Assembly (NCBI RefSeq): GCF_001411555.2
Contig: NC_049907.1
Span: 7,324,243 to 7,388,242 of the forward strand
Reading direction: 5' to 3'
Length of the DNA stretch: 64,000 nt
From: Juglans regia
Taxonomy: Eukaryota; Streptophyta; Magnoliopsida; Fagales; Juglandaceae
Shown: positions 47,897 through 59,224 of the stretch, one piece after another
Layout of the letters: every line of letters begins with the position of its first letter
Position numbering within the stretch: position 1 is the first letter of the stretch
Made by a program: the position numbers and the translations under genes
The notes under the pieces: model-generated
Databases searched by the model: none
Seen by the model: only the letters and a program-made list of their open reading frames with translations
Told to the model about the DNA's origin: nothing

Positions 47897-48207
47897 ATGA
47901 ATGATCGTATGAATGAACTTGATCTGGTGGAGGAGTATGAAAATGAAAACTCTATTCGAATTAGTTTAGTAGAGCCCATATCCAATGATGATGGAGACAT
48001 TGCAAATATTGAGGCCCCTAATACGGTCTCTAATTAGGGCCCAATAGAAGTTCAAATGGTAGCCTATGAAAGAAAAAAGAGAAATAAGACTTCTGTTGTA
48101 TAGAATGATTTTGTTAAAATTGAACGAGATGGTGCTAAACAGCCTCAATGGAAGTGGTGTTAAACTTTGTTCAAAGCATCTCGATCGAGTTTTAAGACTA
48201 AATTGCG
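47897..48207 (+). pseudogene. hAT transposase (RICESLEEPER/DAYSLEEPER-like) N-terminal part with split BED finger
   Basis: Begins MNDRMNELDLVEEYENENS, followed after a stop by KKRNKTSVV-stop-NDFVKIERDG and QPQWKWC...TLFKASRSSFKTKL, the plant BED zinc finger start (TSxVWNDFxKI, CKxC; the first Cys reads Trp). It breaks off at a GTGTGC/TA microsatellite. The missing second half (HRHLLTCLPYIRSKNKKK) is found at 52050. Stops show it is dead. Confidence 0.7.
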
Positions 48208-48242
48208 TGTGCGTGTGCGTGTGCGTGTGCGTGTGCGTGTGC

Positions 48243-48276
<34 letters not shown>
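48204..48276 (+). repeat. Compound (GTGTGC)n-(TA)n microsatellite
   Basis: Seven GTGTGC-type units followed by about 14 TA units, at the left border of the DNA that splits the hAT BED finger. Confidence 0.85.
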
Positions 48277-48279
<3 letters not shown>

Positions 48280-48759
48280 CAATTTGAAAGGCTTTAAACT
48301 TTCATGAATTTCAATATATATTAGTTACTAAAATAATTAAGTGAATTATTTTATAAATTTAAAAAACCAACAAACTTTTACAAAACTTAAAAATGAAACA
48401 AATTAAGCATATATCAGCTTGTGAGATCCTTATAGATGGAAGTGAAATGAACTAGAATAAACTTTGGCATGAATCCACTTTGAGATTTTGTTTTTGGACA
48501 TATTCGTTTAATATTCCTTGCAATACAAAAATGAAGTGATTATTCAGGATTTAGAGGTTTTCACTTTCGATAAATGTGAATTTTCGAAACTCACGCAATC
48601 ATCCAAATATATATATAAGATAATTTTTATTATTTGAGTAATATTTTGGGTGTGCTGAAATATTTTGGGTGTGAAGATCTTTACTACTATAATATCCATG
48701 GGATGATACCGTACAAAATTGTGTACTAAGGAGTCGTATGGACTAAGAAACACTCTCAA

Positions 48760-48955
48760 CCCATCTCATCTCATCATTATAATTTTTTCAAATTTTCACA
48801 CAAAATATAATAAATAATTCAAAATTTTCAAGTTCTAAAACAATAATAAATTTAAAAAATAATATTCTAACAGTATTTTATTCAACTTTTAACTTTATAA
48901 AATTATCTCATCTCATCTCATCTCATCTCATTATTTAAATAGCTCCTAAGTAAAA
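48760..48955. repeat. MITE of the TGAGATGAG family
   Basis: Contains CCCATCTCATCTCATC, the ACACAAAATATAATAAATAATTC core and a terminal run of four CATCT units. Outer ends not fixed. Confidence 0.55.
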
Positions 48956-48959
48956 GAAT

Positions 48960-49855
48960 TAGTTGGGTTGACTCACAAATTATCTAGCTAGGTTGTCTGG
49001 AAATGATCCGATTAATAATTGAATCAATTGGTTATGTGCCAAATTGACATTAAACTCGATACTAGACCACTAGTACTTTGTGTTAAGTTTGTTTCGAGTT
49101 CGCATGTCATATGAAAAATTGACAACCTACTTATCTGGTTATGTTGGACCCTGAGAGCATCACATAGGGACTTCCAAAAGTCTAGCTAGTTCTAAAAATG
49201 CATCTCTCTCTATTTTTAACATTTAACTTTCCGAAAAACATAACATTTCACTCTTTATTATTTCTCTTTTTTATTTAAATATTTTATCTTTATTATTTGG
49301 GTGCTATCATATAGTTTTTTATCGGTTAAGTTGACGAGTTGGAGATAAGTAGATTTAAATCGCTGACATCCGCTAGAGAGTAAACTGCCGTCTTTACTAA
49401 TTCTATCATATTTTATATACTGTATCTTTTTAATGGTCATATTTTTTTAAATTCATACTACTGCTGATGATATTTTTTAAATAATTATATTTGGGAATGG
49501 TCATATTTTAAGATATTTCGTAATGAAAACCTTTAACTGGCCAATAAGCAAAATATATACTTTTTGTCAATGTATTTATCAAAATATAAAATATGATTTT
49601 GGCTATCCCCTGCCAACAAAATTATGAAAGTTACAAAAATATATACCGACTAATCTTTTTGTTTTATTAGTTTGAAAAATAGAAAAAATTAGAACAAAAA
49701 TACGAGACCTATCGAATCTTGAATAAAAAATATATAAATAATGTTTAGCTTTGCTACAGCTTCCAAATTTGAGAGCAACAATAGAAAAGCTAAAATAAAA
49801 CAATTCTACTATGTACAAATGAAGTGTCCAATCGCCACGTAACTGGTTGACGTGG
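48960..49855. other. AT-rich stretch, no gene seen
   Basis: Part of the DNA inserted between the halves of the hAT pseudogene. No coding similarity or clear repeat ends. Confidence 0.5.
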
Positions 49856-49859
49856 CATT

Positions 49860-50060
49860 TTGCATTAAAAGCATTTCAATCATGTAAGAAGAGGACATCT
49901 GGCAAAAATTAAAAAAGAAAGAAATTTGAGAAGCCATCGGACTGAAACTCAGGAAGAAGACATCTGAGAAAAAGTTTTGATATTTCAAGTGAAAGCATTT
50001 CACATTTTGTTAGAGAGCATTCACGCTGAAAGCATTTCGATCATCTGGGAAGAAGAATGC
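49860..50060. repeat. Degenerate minisatellite, left part ('agcatttcgat..ggaagaag.catctgag')
   Basis: AAAGCATTTCAATCAT, GGAAGAAGACATCTGAGAAAAA and GAAAGCATTTCGATCATCTG repeat with variation. The same unit is cleaner at 51530-51735, on the other side of an LTR-like insertion. Confidence 0.5.
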
Positions 50061-50064
50061 CCAA

Positions 50065-51515
50065 TATAATGACTCGTCCCAACAATTCTAAGGTCGATAT
50101 ATTAATAATCTTTATTGGGCTTAAATTATATTTAATGGGTCATATTGGATAAGCCCACGAGTAAAAAATTGTTGATTACTCCTTTGAGTTTTAATTAACC
50201 TCAATAATTAGGTTAAATCTCATTTATTATTTATTGAATCAGTTAGAGTCCTTTTAGAATTTAAAGATCGGCCATTAGAAATTTATTTCAACTTAAAATC
50301 ATTACTGATTGAATTCCCTACATAGTCTCAGTTACTACCAATCCTATATTGAATGAACTACTAAATCATATTCTTAAAGTCAAACTCTCTTCTTAGATGA
50401 TCATGACTGAGTATTCAGCAGATTAGTGTCACTACATGTATTAACCAAGTCCAACTCAAACTAGTCGTCACCCTCTCCCAAATATCTCTATAAATATCTC
50501 TCTTCCGCTTGTTATTTGGAAAAAACCATAAACCTCCAGTCCAACACTATGATTGATTTTGTGTTGAAAATTTTAAGAGGAATCACTACAAGGTAAGTAG
50601 CTAAATTAGAATTAGCATACGTTAAGTAGTTATATATATTATTATTAAAGCAAGTTCTTTCGAAGCTAGTGTTTACGTGCGACACATGTCATGATATTTG
50701 CAAGCATGTCATTCATCATGTTTCGTTCTACATATTATAGTTATGTATGTATTATGCATCTCACATTGCATAAGACATGTAAGTTTTCATAAGATCAAGT
50801 ATAAGATAAGTTCATAACAGTTAATCAGATAGTCATTCAGATGTATAGTACCAATGCAGTCTCAAGGTGGGTGTGTAAGCCACGGACTCAAGCGTGGTCT
50901 ACAATAGTACGCTAGAGTACTGCACAGTCGTCTTCCTTTGCTGCAGCATGGAAAGTTAGTGCACAACCTTGCACACATAGTTAAGTGTGTTGGCCAGCCA
51001 AATCAGTCAGTTAATTCAGATAAATCAACCATGTATAAATAAGTATCATTACGATTAGTCATGATTTTAAGTTCTCAACATGAAATATTTTATGAAAAAT
51101 ATTATATTTAGTATGTTTATGTTATAATGGGTTTCATATCGAGTTAGTTATCGAATCATTTTCGTTTATTTTTATATTTTTAAACCACCCCAGGTCAGGA
51201 TAATTATGGATATAGAGCTACAAGATGAGACTTAGTCTAGGGAGGTGTGACAGTGGCCTAAATCATGTACAGAGATTTTATGTTGTGAGAATTTTATGGC
51301 ACGGGTTTTGAGAAGTTTTAATAAATGCTTCCGCGCACTATCTTTTATAATCTCAATATTTTAATAAAGAATTATTTTATTTATAGAATCTTTATACTTG
51401 ACGCTTCCTTTAGAATAAAAGAAAATATTTTTAAGTCAAGCTTCAGTAGGAGCACTCCGGCTCCCGAAAATTTTCAAAATTGACTTTATTATTAACCGTG
51501 GGGAGTTGAGTGTTA
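50065..51515 (+). mobile_element. Probable LTR-retrotransposon remnant (solo-LTR-like)
   Basis: Lies between two parts of one minisatellite, so it looks inserted. It begins near TGACTCGTCCCAACAATTC and ends near GTTGAGTGTTACACCC. It contains CTATAAATATCTCTC (about 50490), a TATA-box-like LTR motif, and a later TCTAGGGAGGTGTGACAGTG. No coding potential. Ends and target duplication are unproven. Confidence 0.4.
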
Positions 51516-51529
51516 CACCCACACTTGGT

Positions 51530-51735
51530 TTGAGTGAGGGCATTTCGACTGAAAGGAAGAAGCCATCTAAGAAGAAAAATGCTGAAACCCATTTCGATGG
51601 AAAGGAAGAAGACCATCTGAGAAGAAAAACACCCAAACCCATTTCGACTGCAGAGCATTTCGATGGAAAGGAAGAAGACCATTGGAGAAGGAAACGCCCA
51701 AACCCATTTCCAACAAAGCATTTTGACTGAGAAGA
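51530..51735 (+). repeat. Minisatellite, ~55-60-bp unit with CATTTCGATGGAAAGGAAGA
   Basis: Three to four units containing CATTTCGA(C/T)(T/G)GAAAGGAAGAAG and GAGAAGAAAAACRCCCAAACCC. The frames open on both strands reflect the repeat, not a gene. Confidence 0.65.
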
Positions 51736-52049
51736 AAAACGAGGTCCGAAATCCATTTCTTCTCTCAGCTTGCCTTTGCCTAATCTCAGAAATATTATAG
51801 ATATAGATCTGCCTATTAGTTTCTCAAATGCTGGCTATTTTGTTTGTTGGATTTGAGTTCTAGTTGCATGCTCTAAGAACAGTTTCGTTAGTTTGTATTC
51901 GTGGCCACATGAAGTACACGTTCTTCTTATTTTGTCATCTATTTTTGTTACCTGCTAAAATTAATTTTTATTACCTCCAATAACAAAGATGTAGAAGCTT
52001 CAGGTTCTAAATCAATTCTTCCTAAGCTTGCTTTAATTTATTGGAAACA

Positions 52050-53751
52050 AACTACATAGACACTTGCTAACTTGTTTGCCATACATAAGATCTAAAAATA
52101 AAAAAAAAGTTTTAGTAGTGGAGTCTAAGGAGCCAGATGGTGGCTTCACTGTGTCAAACTTTACCTATGATCGTAATATGGTCCAAGAGCTTGCCTCTCT
52201 AATGATACTTTACCATGAATATCTGTTCTCCTTTATGGAGCATGTGATATTTTATAAGTTTATGAGTGTAAATACTCTATATTGGAAAAAAAAAATTGTC
52301 TTGGGCTGCTGCAAAAAAGGAATGTATGAGAACTTATGAAACTGAAAATAGAAAGTTAAACGCTTTGCTTAAAAATGTGAACAAAGTTTATGTCATTTTA
52401 TATATGGTAGTAACATGTCATTTTATAGATACTAATTGGCATCTTTAGAGGCGTGTGTTGAACTTTTGTAATGTGTCACTTCCACATACTGGCCTTCTTA
52501 TTGCTGATGCTTTACAAAATTGTTTTCAAGATTGGGGAATTGAGAATAAAATTAGTTCAGTTATTGTTGACAATGCAAGGTCTAATGATGTTGTCATTAG
52601 GATCTTGAAAGATGATTTTAGCTTGAAGAAAACATTGTCTGTTGGTGGGCAATTATTTCATGAACGTTGTTGTGTACATATAACTAATTTACTTGTGCAA
52701 CATGGACTTAGAGAGATTAGGAACATCGTTGATTGTGTGAGAGATGATATAAACTATCTGGTAGCATCAGGCTGTGTTTGGTTGCAAGACTCAATTGAGC
52801 TTAATTGAGCTCTGTCTAATTTTAAGCTGAGTCAAACATCCAAACACCCAACTCTCAAATTATTAAACTCATTTCAGCTCAAAACCTCCTTATACGTGGG
52901 ACCCACAACCTTTTTTAACTTTACACATCTTTATACGTGGGACCTACAACCTTATTCAACTTTTCATAAAAAGTACTAAACTCATTTTAACATCCAAACA
53001 CACTTTAAACTCAGTTTAGATGGGCCCCACAGAAGTCCCTACACTACTCAACTCACTACTATTCATAAAGAACTGAATTCAACTCAACATCCAAACGCAG
53101 CCTTAATGTTGGATGTTGTAATTCAATTTAAAGAAGTGTTTATTAGATATGGTGATAAGGATAACAGTTTTGAGTGGGTTCTAAGTGTTGAAGATTGAGG
53201 GCAAGTTGAAAATGTTTGTCAACTACTTGATATTTTTAATGAAGTAATCAATATTGTATACGGAAGTGCTTACCCAACAACAAACATATTTATTTATGAA
53301 GTATGGAGAAGGAATGTCATCTTTGGGTAAAAAGTCTAGAGATGAGAATAAGTACATGAAATCAATAGTAAGAAAAATGAGTTCTAAGTTTGAAAAATGT
53401 TACGGAGAGTGTAATCTATTGATGGTAATTGCTACGGTGTTAGACCCTAGATTCAAGATGGTGCTGATCCAGTTTTGTTTTACTTGAATTTATCAAAAGC
53501 CGGAAGCTTCCAAGAATGTTGAGCATGTCGCTTAAGTTTTGCATGAGTTGTATGATGAGTATGTTAAGGAAGACAATTCAACTATTGAGACACAAAGAGA
53601 GCAGAGAAAATGCTCAAATAAACTTTTATAATAGTTCCTCCAATGGTGGGCGAAGCATGCAGAGTGGCCAATTATTGTTTAAATTTTTTGTTAAAAATGT
53701 TGATACAGTGCAGCCAATCAAATTAGAGCTCGACAATTATTTAAAGGAGAG

Positions 53752-53790
<39 letters not shown>

Positions 53791-54060
53791 ATGAAAAGGG
53801 TTCAAATGCAAGTTGCTCTGGAATGGCGGAAAGTAAATAGTCTCAAGTTTCGAACTTTGTTCAAATTGGCCCAAGATATATTGGCTACACCAATTACCAC
53901 AGTTAGTTCAGAATTAACATTCAGCGCAAGTGGAGAGTTATTGATCCTTATCGAGCTTCATTGTCAACTGAAACGGTATATATATTGTTATGCGAGTCTG
54001 ATTGAGTTAGAGCATTATATGGGTTTAAAAAATCAGAAACTAAGACTTAGATTTATTTTA
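52050..54060 (+). pseudogene. hAT transposase (RICESLEEPER-like), main part, interrupted by a Tourist MITE
   Basis: Begins HLLTCLPYIRSKNKKK, completing the BED finger started at 47897. It continues NFTYDRNMVQELASLMILYH, then RRVLNFCNVSLPHTGLLIAD, SSVIVDNARSNDVVIRIL and HERCCVHITNLLVQHGLREI (the hAT RNase H-like core), to DDINYLVASG at 52769. A 333-bp MITE follows, after which reading resumes. The end at about 53820-54050 has WRKVNSLKFRTLFKLAQDIL and ITTVSSELTFSASGELL, the hAT dimerisation domain. Multiple stops and frameshifts and a TA microsatellite near 53755 make it non-functional. Confidence 0.85.
52770..53102. mobile_element. Tourist-like MITE inserted in the hAT pseudogene
   Basis: 333 bp with inverted ends GGCTGTGTTTGG and CCAAACGCAGCC, flanked by TCA (52767-52769) and TTA (53103-53105), a one-base-mutated TNA duplication. 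Interior has TTATACGTGGGACC(C/T)ACAACC twice. It shares ends with 18099-18395. It splits the hAT reading exactly after YLVASG. Confidence 0.75.
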
Positions 54061-54411
54061 ATTTTAAGTTGCTATTTTATTATCTTATTGGATAGTTATT
54101 TACAAAAATACTAACTAATATTTTTCTTGTCAATAGAGGGAGGTTCCATCATAGTTTTAAGAAATGAAAACCCCAATGATCTACATGTCACGGTCATAAA
54201 AAAAATGTGAAAAAATGAAAACTTAATAGAAAATAACTAAAATAGACAAAAATTATCTAAAATTTGAAAAAAGAAAAAAAAAATAGTACCCTATGGATCC
54301 GTTTGAAATTGGGCAAAACCCGAATGACCAATATCCTTAACTTTGGTCAAAACCTGTAAAAAGTAGGAATGTTCTGCACCTTGGAGTGGTAGTACGGGAC
54401 TCAAAGATAGA

Positions 54412-54448
<37 letters not shown>
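54412..54448. repeat. (TA)n microsatellite
   Basis: About 18 TA units. Confidence 0.85.
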
Positions 54449-54449
<1 letters not shown>

Positions 54450-54451
<2 letters not shown>

Positions 54452-56400
54452 AATATTATATGCGTGTATGAATTTGTTTTATATGCAGAAAAGTTGACCT
54501 CAATATAATTATATATATCAATTAATTAGAGTCCTCAATTATAAGCCACCCATTCAAGAGCCCAAAAAGATTATTATCAGAAGGACTCAAAACTGGGAAA
54601 TGGGATGCACGTCTATCACACCTGCATGCACCTCTTTGAGACCAAAAAAAAAAAAAAAAAGCCAAAGTTTATTATTATTATTCATACGGCCTAAACAACA
54701 TTAATTTAAATTATCAGGGACTGCATGATTAATTTCAAATAATAAATTATTTATTTTGTGGGAATAATTAAGCAAAATGTGGTCGAAGGGTGAATGCAAT
54801 ATTTCACAAGCTTTCCAAACCAACCTCCGACCAACCTTTCTTGAACATGCATGCAAGTGCATGGGATCCACCTCCTGCACGTAGTACTTCTTCTTCTTCT
54901 TGGGTCCTTCTAATTTTAGGTTCAATTAACCTTTGACAACTAATGATCATCATCATGGGTTTTATGCATTTAATAATTAATTAATTCACGATTCTCAGTC
55001 CTAAAGAATAATTATTAATTATTCATAATCTGCATGCATGCATAACACTATTTTATTTTTTTATTTTTATAATGGTTATTGCCAATTTATAAGTTCTTTA
55101 TAATCTTCATGAAGGCTTTGAAATCTGAAAAATCCAAAAGATGCATCAAAATTGAGGGGGCAAAGTTAATTTCTAAGGAATTTACCATATAAAAAAAAAT
55201 TAATTTTTTGAAATTTGGAAGGTCTCAACACCAAGTACTAGTTCTTCCCCTGCTTGATTATAGATCTTGATATATTTGTGACTACCAAGCTGAAGTTTTT
55301 ACCGTAAATATTATATTAGAATGTGTAAATTTTGCACACTCATTTTAAAGAAAATAAATAAATCTAAATTTTGAATGAATTTGTGCAATTCTCAGCATTA
55401 TTCAATCATCTTCATGATTCAGTTAACAACCATTACACCTACTGATCATGATTTGGTGGGTGATGACAAAATTAGTGATCTTACTTTCCCTTTGCCATAT
55501 TGTCAATCACAGTAACAGTGTACGTGCAACCGTTTAACTTGAAAACAAAACAATGATTAGGCAAAAAAGTCTACACAATAGAATACTTGAAAGATTTTAG
55601 GATCAGATCGGAATCCGGAATACAAAATTTCAGGCAATCATGTAATTCAAACTAAATATGTTCTTATTTCACAAAACCAATAATAATATATTATGTATAT
55701 ATATATATCGATGTCCAACCATGTCATACAATACTGCATGTCCTTAATTTCTCTACATATTTTGCAAAGATTCAGCCATTCTTTGCAACTGGGTCTAGCT
55801 CATTTGATCAAATAGGTCAACCGCACGATCAGACGGCCAATTGTGTTCGAGTTCTATGATTATGGCGATATGGGTATACCGGTATGTTGCAAGAAAGAAA
55901 GTTGTTCTTTAGAAAAGAAAAAGATTTTAGAGGCATAAAGATGCAGCATGCGCTTAGGGGGGAACAGTTTCAAACGTTCTTCAGCTAGCTTAGCTTCAAC
56001 AGTTCAAATTCAAATCTTGCCATTAAAGGTAAACATGAAAGAATATTAGACCGTTGCTTCTTTTCCCAACCGTTGTCTTTGAATTTTTAAGTTTCAGTTT
56101 TGTTAGAACTACTAACTACTCTTGGGAATTTTTCATAACACTGCTTTATTACTAAAGCTTTTGCTGCATATTCAGTAGTGAATTATTTAAGACTCCTGAC
56201 AGCAATAGCTACATCTCAGAAACCTCTTTTGCTTTTTTGTTCCAAGAAAAGAAAAAGAAAAGATTCATGCTTTTAGACTGTTAAGTTCTACAATTTCAAG
56301 ACATTTCCCGGGTCCAGCCTTTTTAATCAGAGTCCCACCAAAATACCTATGTCTGAATGTGATAATGAGGTTCTGAAATCTTTGAGCCCACTAACCCATT
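54450..56400. other. Intergenic region upstream of the RopGEF gene
   Basis: No gene supported. A tRNA/SINE-like phrase (GGTCTAGCTCATTTGATC ... TGTTCGAGTTCTA) at about 55793-55855 is noted under rejected items. The last few hundred bases should contain the RopGEF promoter and 5' UTR. Confidence 0.5.
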
Positions 56401-56463
56401 CCGTGAGAGTTTCATGATTGCGTGCAGGTTTGAGCAATTTAGAGCATAAGTTACAAAACTCGA

Positions 56464-58811
56464 ATGGATAATTTGTCGAATTCTGATGATTATGATCTGG
56501 GTTATCAACCTTCAGTTTCTTCAGTGGATCAAAATGATCTATCAACTTCAGAAACTCCAGGGCGTTCTACGATGAGTGGGAGCCCTTTTGCATACTGTAG
56601 GACTAATTCTGAGGCCTCAGCCTTCTCAGAGCCTACAGACGGAAACAGCTTTTCTAGTGAACCTTCTCCTTCCCCCTGGCCAGTAGCCAAATCCAGATCC
56701 CTCTACAGACTACCAATGAAGCCCCACAGGCAAGTTGTGGACGATAAACTTGATGATCATGAATCTACTGATTTAGGTGAGTTTGCATTGTCTTGCTTTG
56801 GCAAAATTCTTGTCTTTTAAGGGGAGAAAATTTTGAAAAGGCAATAAAATTTTGCTTAATTTATGTGAAAAATCTTGGCAGAGCTTGAAATGATGAAGGA
56901 AAGATTTGCAAAACTTCTGTTGGGTGAAGACATGTCTGGAGGTGGGAAAGGTGTCTGCACTGCTGTGACTATCTCAAATTCCATAACAAACCTCTACGGT
57001 AATTAAGTTGTAACAGATTATAATTTCTGATGAAAAGTGATTATGCTCTAATTCTACATCTCTTTGATCTTCTGCAGCAACTGTATTCGGCCAAAACTTA
57101 AGGTTAGAGCCTCTGAGTCCTGAGAAGAAGGCTTTGTGGAAAAGAGAAATGTATTGTCTTCTATCTGTGTGTGATTACATAGTGGAGTTTAGCCCAACCT
57201 TGAAAGATTTAGATGATGGGACAACTGTGGAGGTGAAATTTCTTTGATGCATATCTGATGCTTCGATGGAATTTAATTGTTTTTACCTCTTTCTGATGCA
57301 AGTTATGATGTATTTTAGATGATGGCAAGTACAGCAAGATCGGATATTTATATTAATCTTCCTGCATTGCAGAAGCTTGACATGATGCTCATAGTAAGAC
57401 AAGCTCCATTTGCAAAAACTCATTCTTTTCTCTAATAGAAACGACACATTTTTCTCATAGCTCATGAAGGATTAAATTTTCTATGACAGGAAATAATGGA
57501 TAGTTTTGAAGATACGGAATTCTGGTACGCGAAACAGGGGAGCATGTCGGGGAATTCAGTTCGTTCAGGCTCATTTCGAAGGGTTTCTCGGCGGAAAGAA
57601 GACAAATGGTGGTTGCCAGTTCCATGTGTTCCTCCAGGTGGCCTCTCTGAGAAGGCAAGGAAGCACTTGCAACACAAACGGGACTGTGCTAATCAAATTC
57701 ACAAGGCCGCCATGGCAATTAACAGTACTATTCTTGCAGAGATGGAAATCCCAGAATCATTCGTGGCAACTCTTCCAAAAGTGAGTCCTCATAGTTGATC
57801 CAACAGTTCTACAAAAACTTGTGTTTCTGAAACTACGAGTCTCCACGAGTCCAATGGATTTATCTTCCAAATTAGATGTACACTGAAATTTTGCAGGGAT
57901 TGGGAAATGGTTGGCGGATTAATTTAGGAATTAACATAAAAACTTTGACAGAACTTTCCAAATAGAGTAGAAATGGGAAATTTTCAAGAACATAAAGATG
58001 AAACATATTAATTGCAAGAATGAATTTGGGACAACTATGTTGACTGCTAGGAATACTTGAGTAGTTCCGGGCATATTTATCTTATGCATATGTCACAACA
58101 TTAGGCACACAAGTATGTAAGTTCAATGAAACAGTAAAGTGTTCTTAGGACTTTTCTCAGATGGTTGTGTCAGTGATAAAACAAAAAACTTCCTGGTTCT
58201 GACTTCATTTTCTCCCAAACATTTTGATCAGAGTGGAAAATCATGTCTAGGAGAATCGATTTACCGCTGTATGTGTACCGGAGATAAATTCTCACCAGAA
58301 CATTTTCTTGACTGTCTGAATATAACATCCGAACATGAAGCACTTGAGCTTGCAGACAGGGTTGAAGCTTCTATGTACACATGGAGGCGTAAAGCATGTA
58401 TGAGCCATTCAAAGTCATCCTGGGACCTGGTAAAGGATCTCATGGCTGACTCTGACCGGAGTGACAAAAATCATGTTCTAGCAGAGAGAGCTGAAAGTTT
58501 ACTGTTCTGCCTCAAACAGAGGTATCCTGAGCTATCACAGACAACATTGGACACTAGCAAGATTCAGTACAATAGGGTAAGTTTACGGCAATCTTTTAAT
58601 GCTATATCATAGGATAATGAATGGTATCTTTATAATTTCACATGAGCTTGGCATGTTTAAAAGATTCATTACAAATTTGAGACTTGGAGGGAACTGATAT
58701 TTGCAGGATGTGGGGCAAGCAATATTAGAGAGCTACTCAAGGGTGTTGGAAGGCCTAGCGTTCAACATTGTAGCTTGGATTGAAGATGTTATTTTTGTAG
58801 ACAGAACATGA
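56464..58811 (+). CDS. ROPGEF3: Rho-of-plants guanine nucleotide exchange factor (PRONE RopGEF), RopGEF3-like
   Basis: Seven exons: 56464-56776, 56882-56998, 57078-57232, 57319-57393, 57490-57780, 58232-58576, 58707-58811, all GT-AG and in frame, 466 aa. Residues 1-104 are a Ser-rich variable N-terminus ([14 protein letters not shown]). The PRONE domain fills about 105-466 with its conserved blocks [89 protein letters not shown] and [24 protein letters not shown] proteins load GTP onto ROP GTPases at the plasma membrane, often below receptor-like kinases, to set polar growth sites. The protein has almost no C-terminal tail: it stops at FVDRT. A single-base change there would extend it by five residues. 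The assignment to RopGEF3 rests on recalled N-terminal similarity. Confidence 0.93.
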
Positions 58812-59090
58812 GAAATGAACAATAAGGCCAGAAATGGGTCCGATATATCTTAGTCCCAGTGCTTTCCTTGAGCTACTATTCTTTTCTTTTCACAAACTTT
58901 TGCTGCAAACTTTTCCAGGAGGTTAAAAAAAATGCAGTGGATGATCCTAGGAAGTTTACTTGTATGTTTATGAGCTTAAAAATGTTAGCTATAATATGTA
59001 CAACATTTTCCACAACCTTTTAATGATTTTTAGCCTAAATTGTACATTAGCCTGGTCAAACAAACTCCCAAAATTTAGCGGAAAATTCTT
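58812..59090 (+). other. Probable 3' UTR and downstream region of the RopGEF gene
   Basis: Non-coding continuation after the stop; no repeat seen before about 59090. Poly(A) site not identified. Confidence 0.4.
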
Positions 59091-59094
59091 TTAA

Positions 59095-59220
59095 TCAGTC
59101 TCTATTCACTACCCCACACCACACACTCTATGAAAAATACCCTGCACTTTATAAAAAAAAAAAAAAAAAAAACAAACTATAGATATAGTATGAAAGTGAA
59201 TAATGACTGATACATAAAAT
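59095..59220. repeat. Short foldback MITE, second copy
   Basis: Ends ATCAGTCTCTATTCACTACC and GTGAATAATGACTGATACATAA are inverted. It shares TATGAAAAATACYCT with 17893-18000. An A run expands the centre. Confidence 0.6.
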
Positions 59221-59224
59221 TTTT

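Noticed and set aside
51443..51756. Opposed ORFs of about 75-105 codons on both strands
   Set aside because: They follow the tandem repeat unit (FFLSIEM / HFDGKEEDH repeats) and have no start context or similarity.
55793..55860. Possible tRNA or SINE (TAGCTCATTTGATC ... TGTTCGAGTTCTA)
   Set aside because: No acceptor stem or anticodon arm can be folded, and there is no tail or target duplication; only box-like words match.
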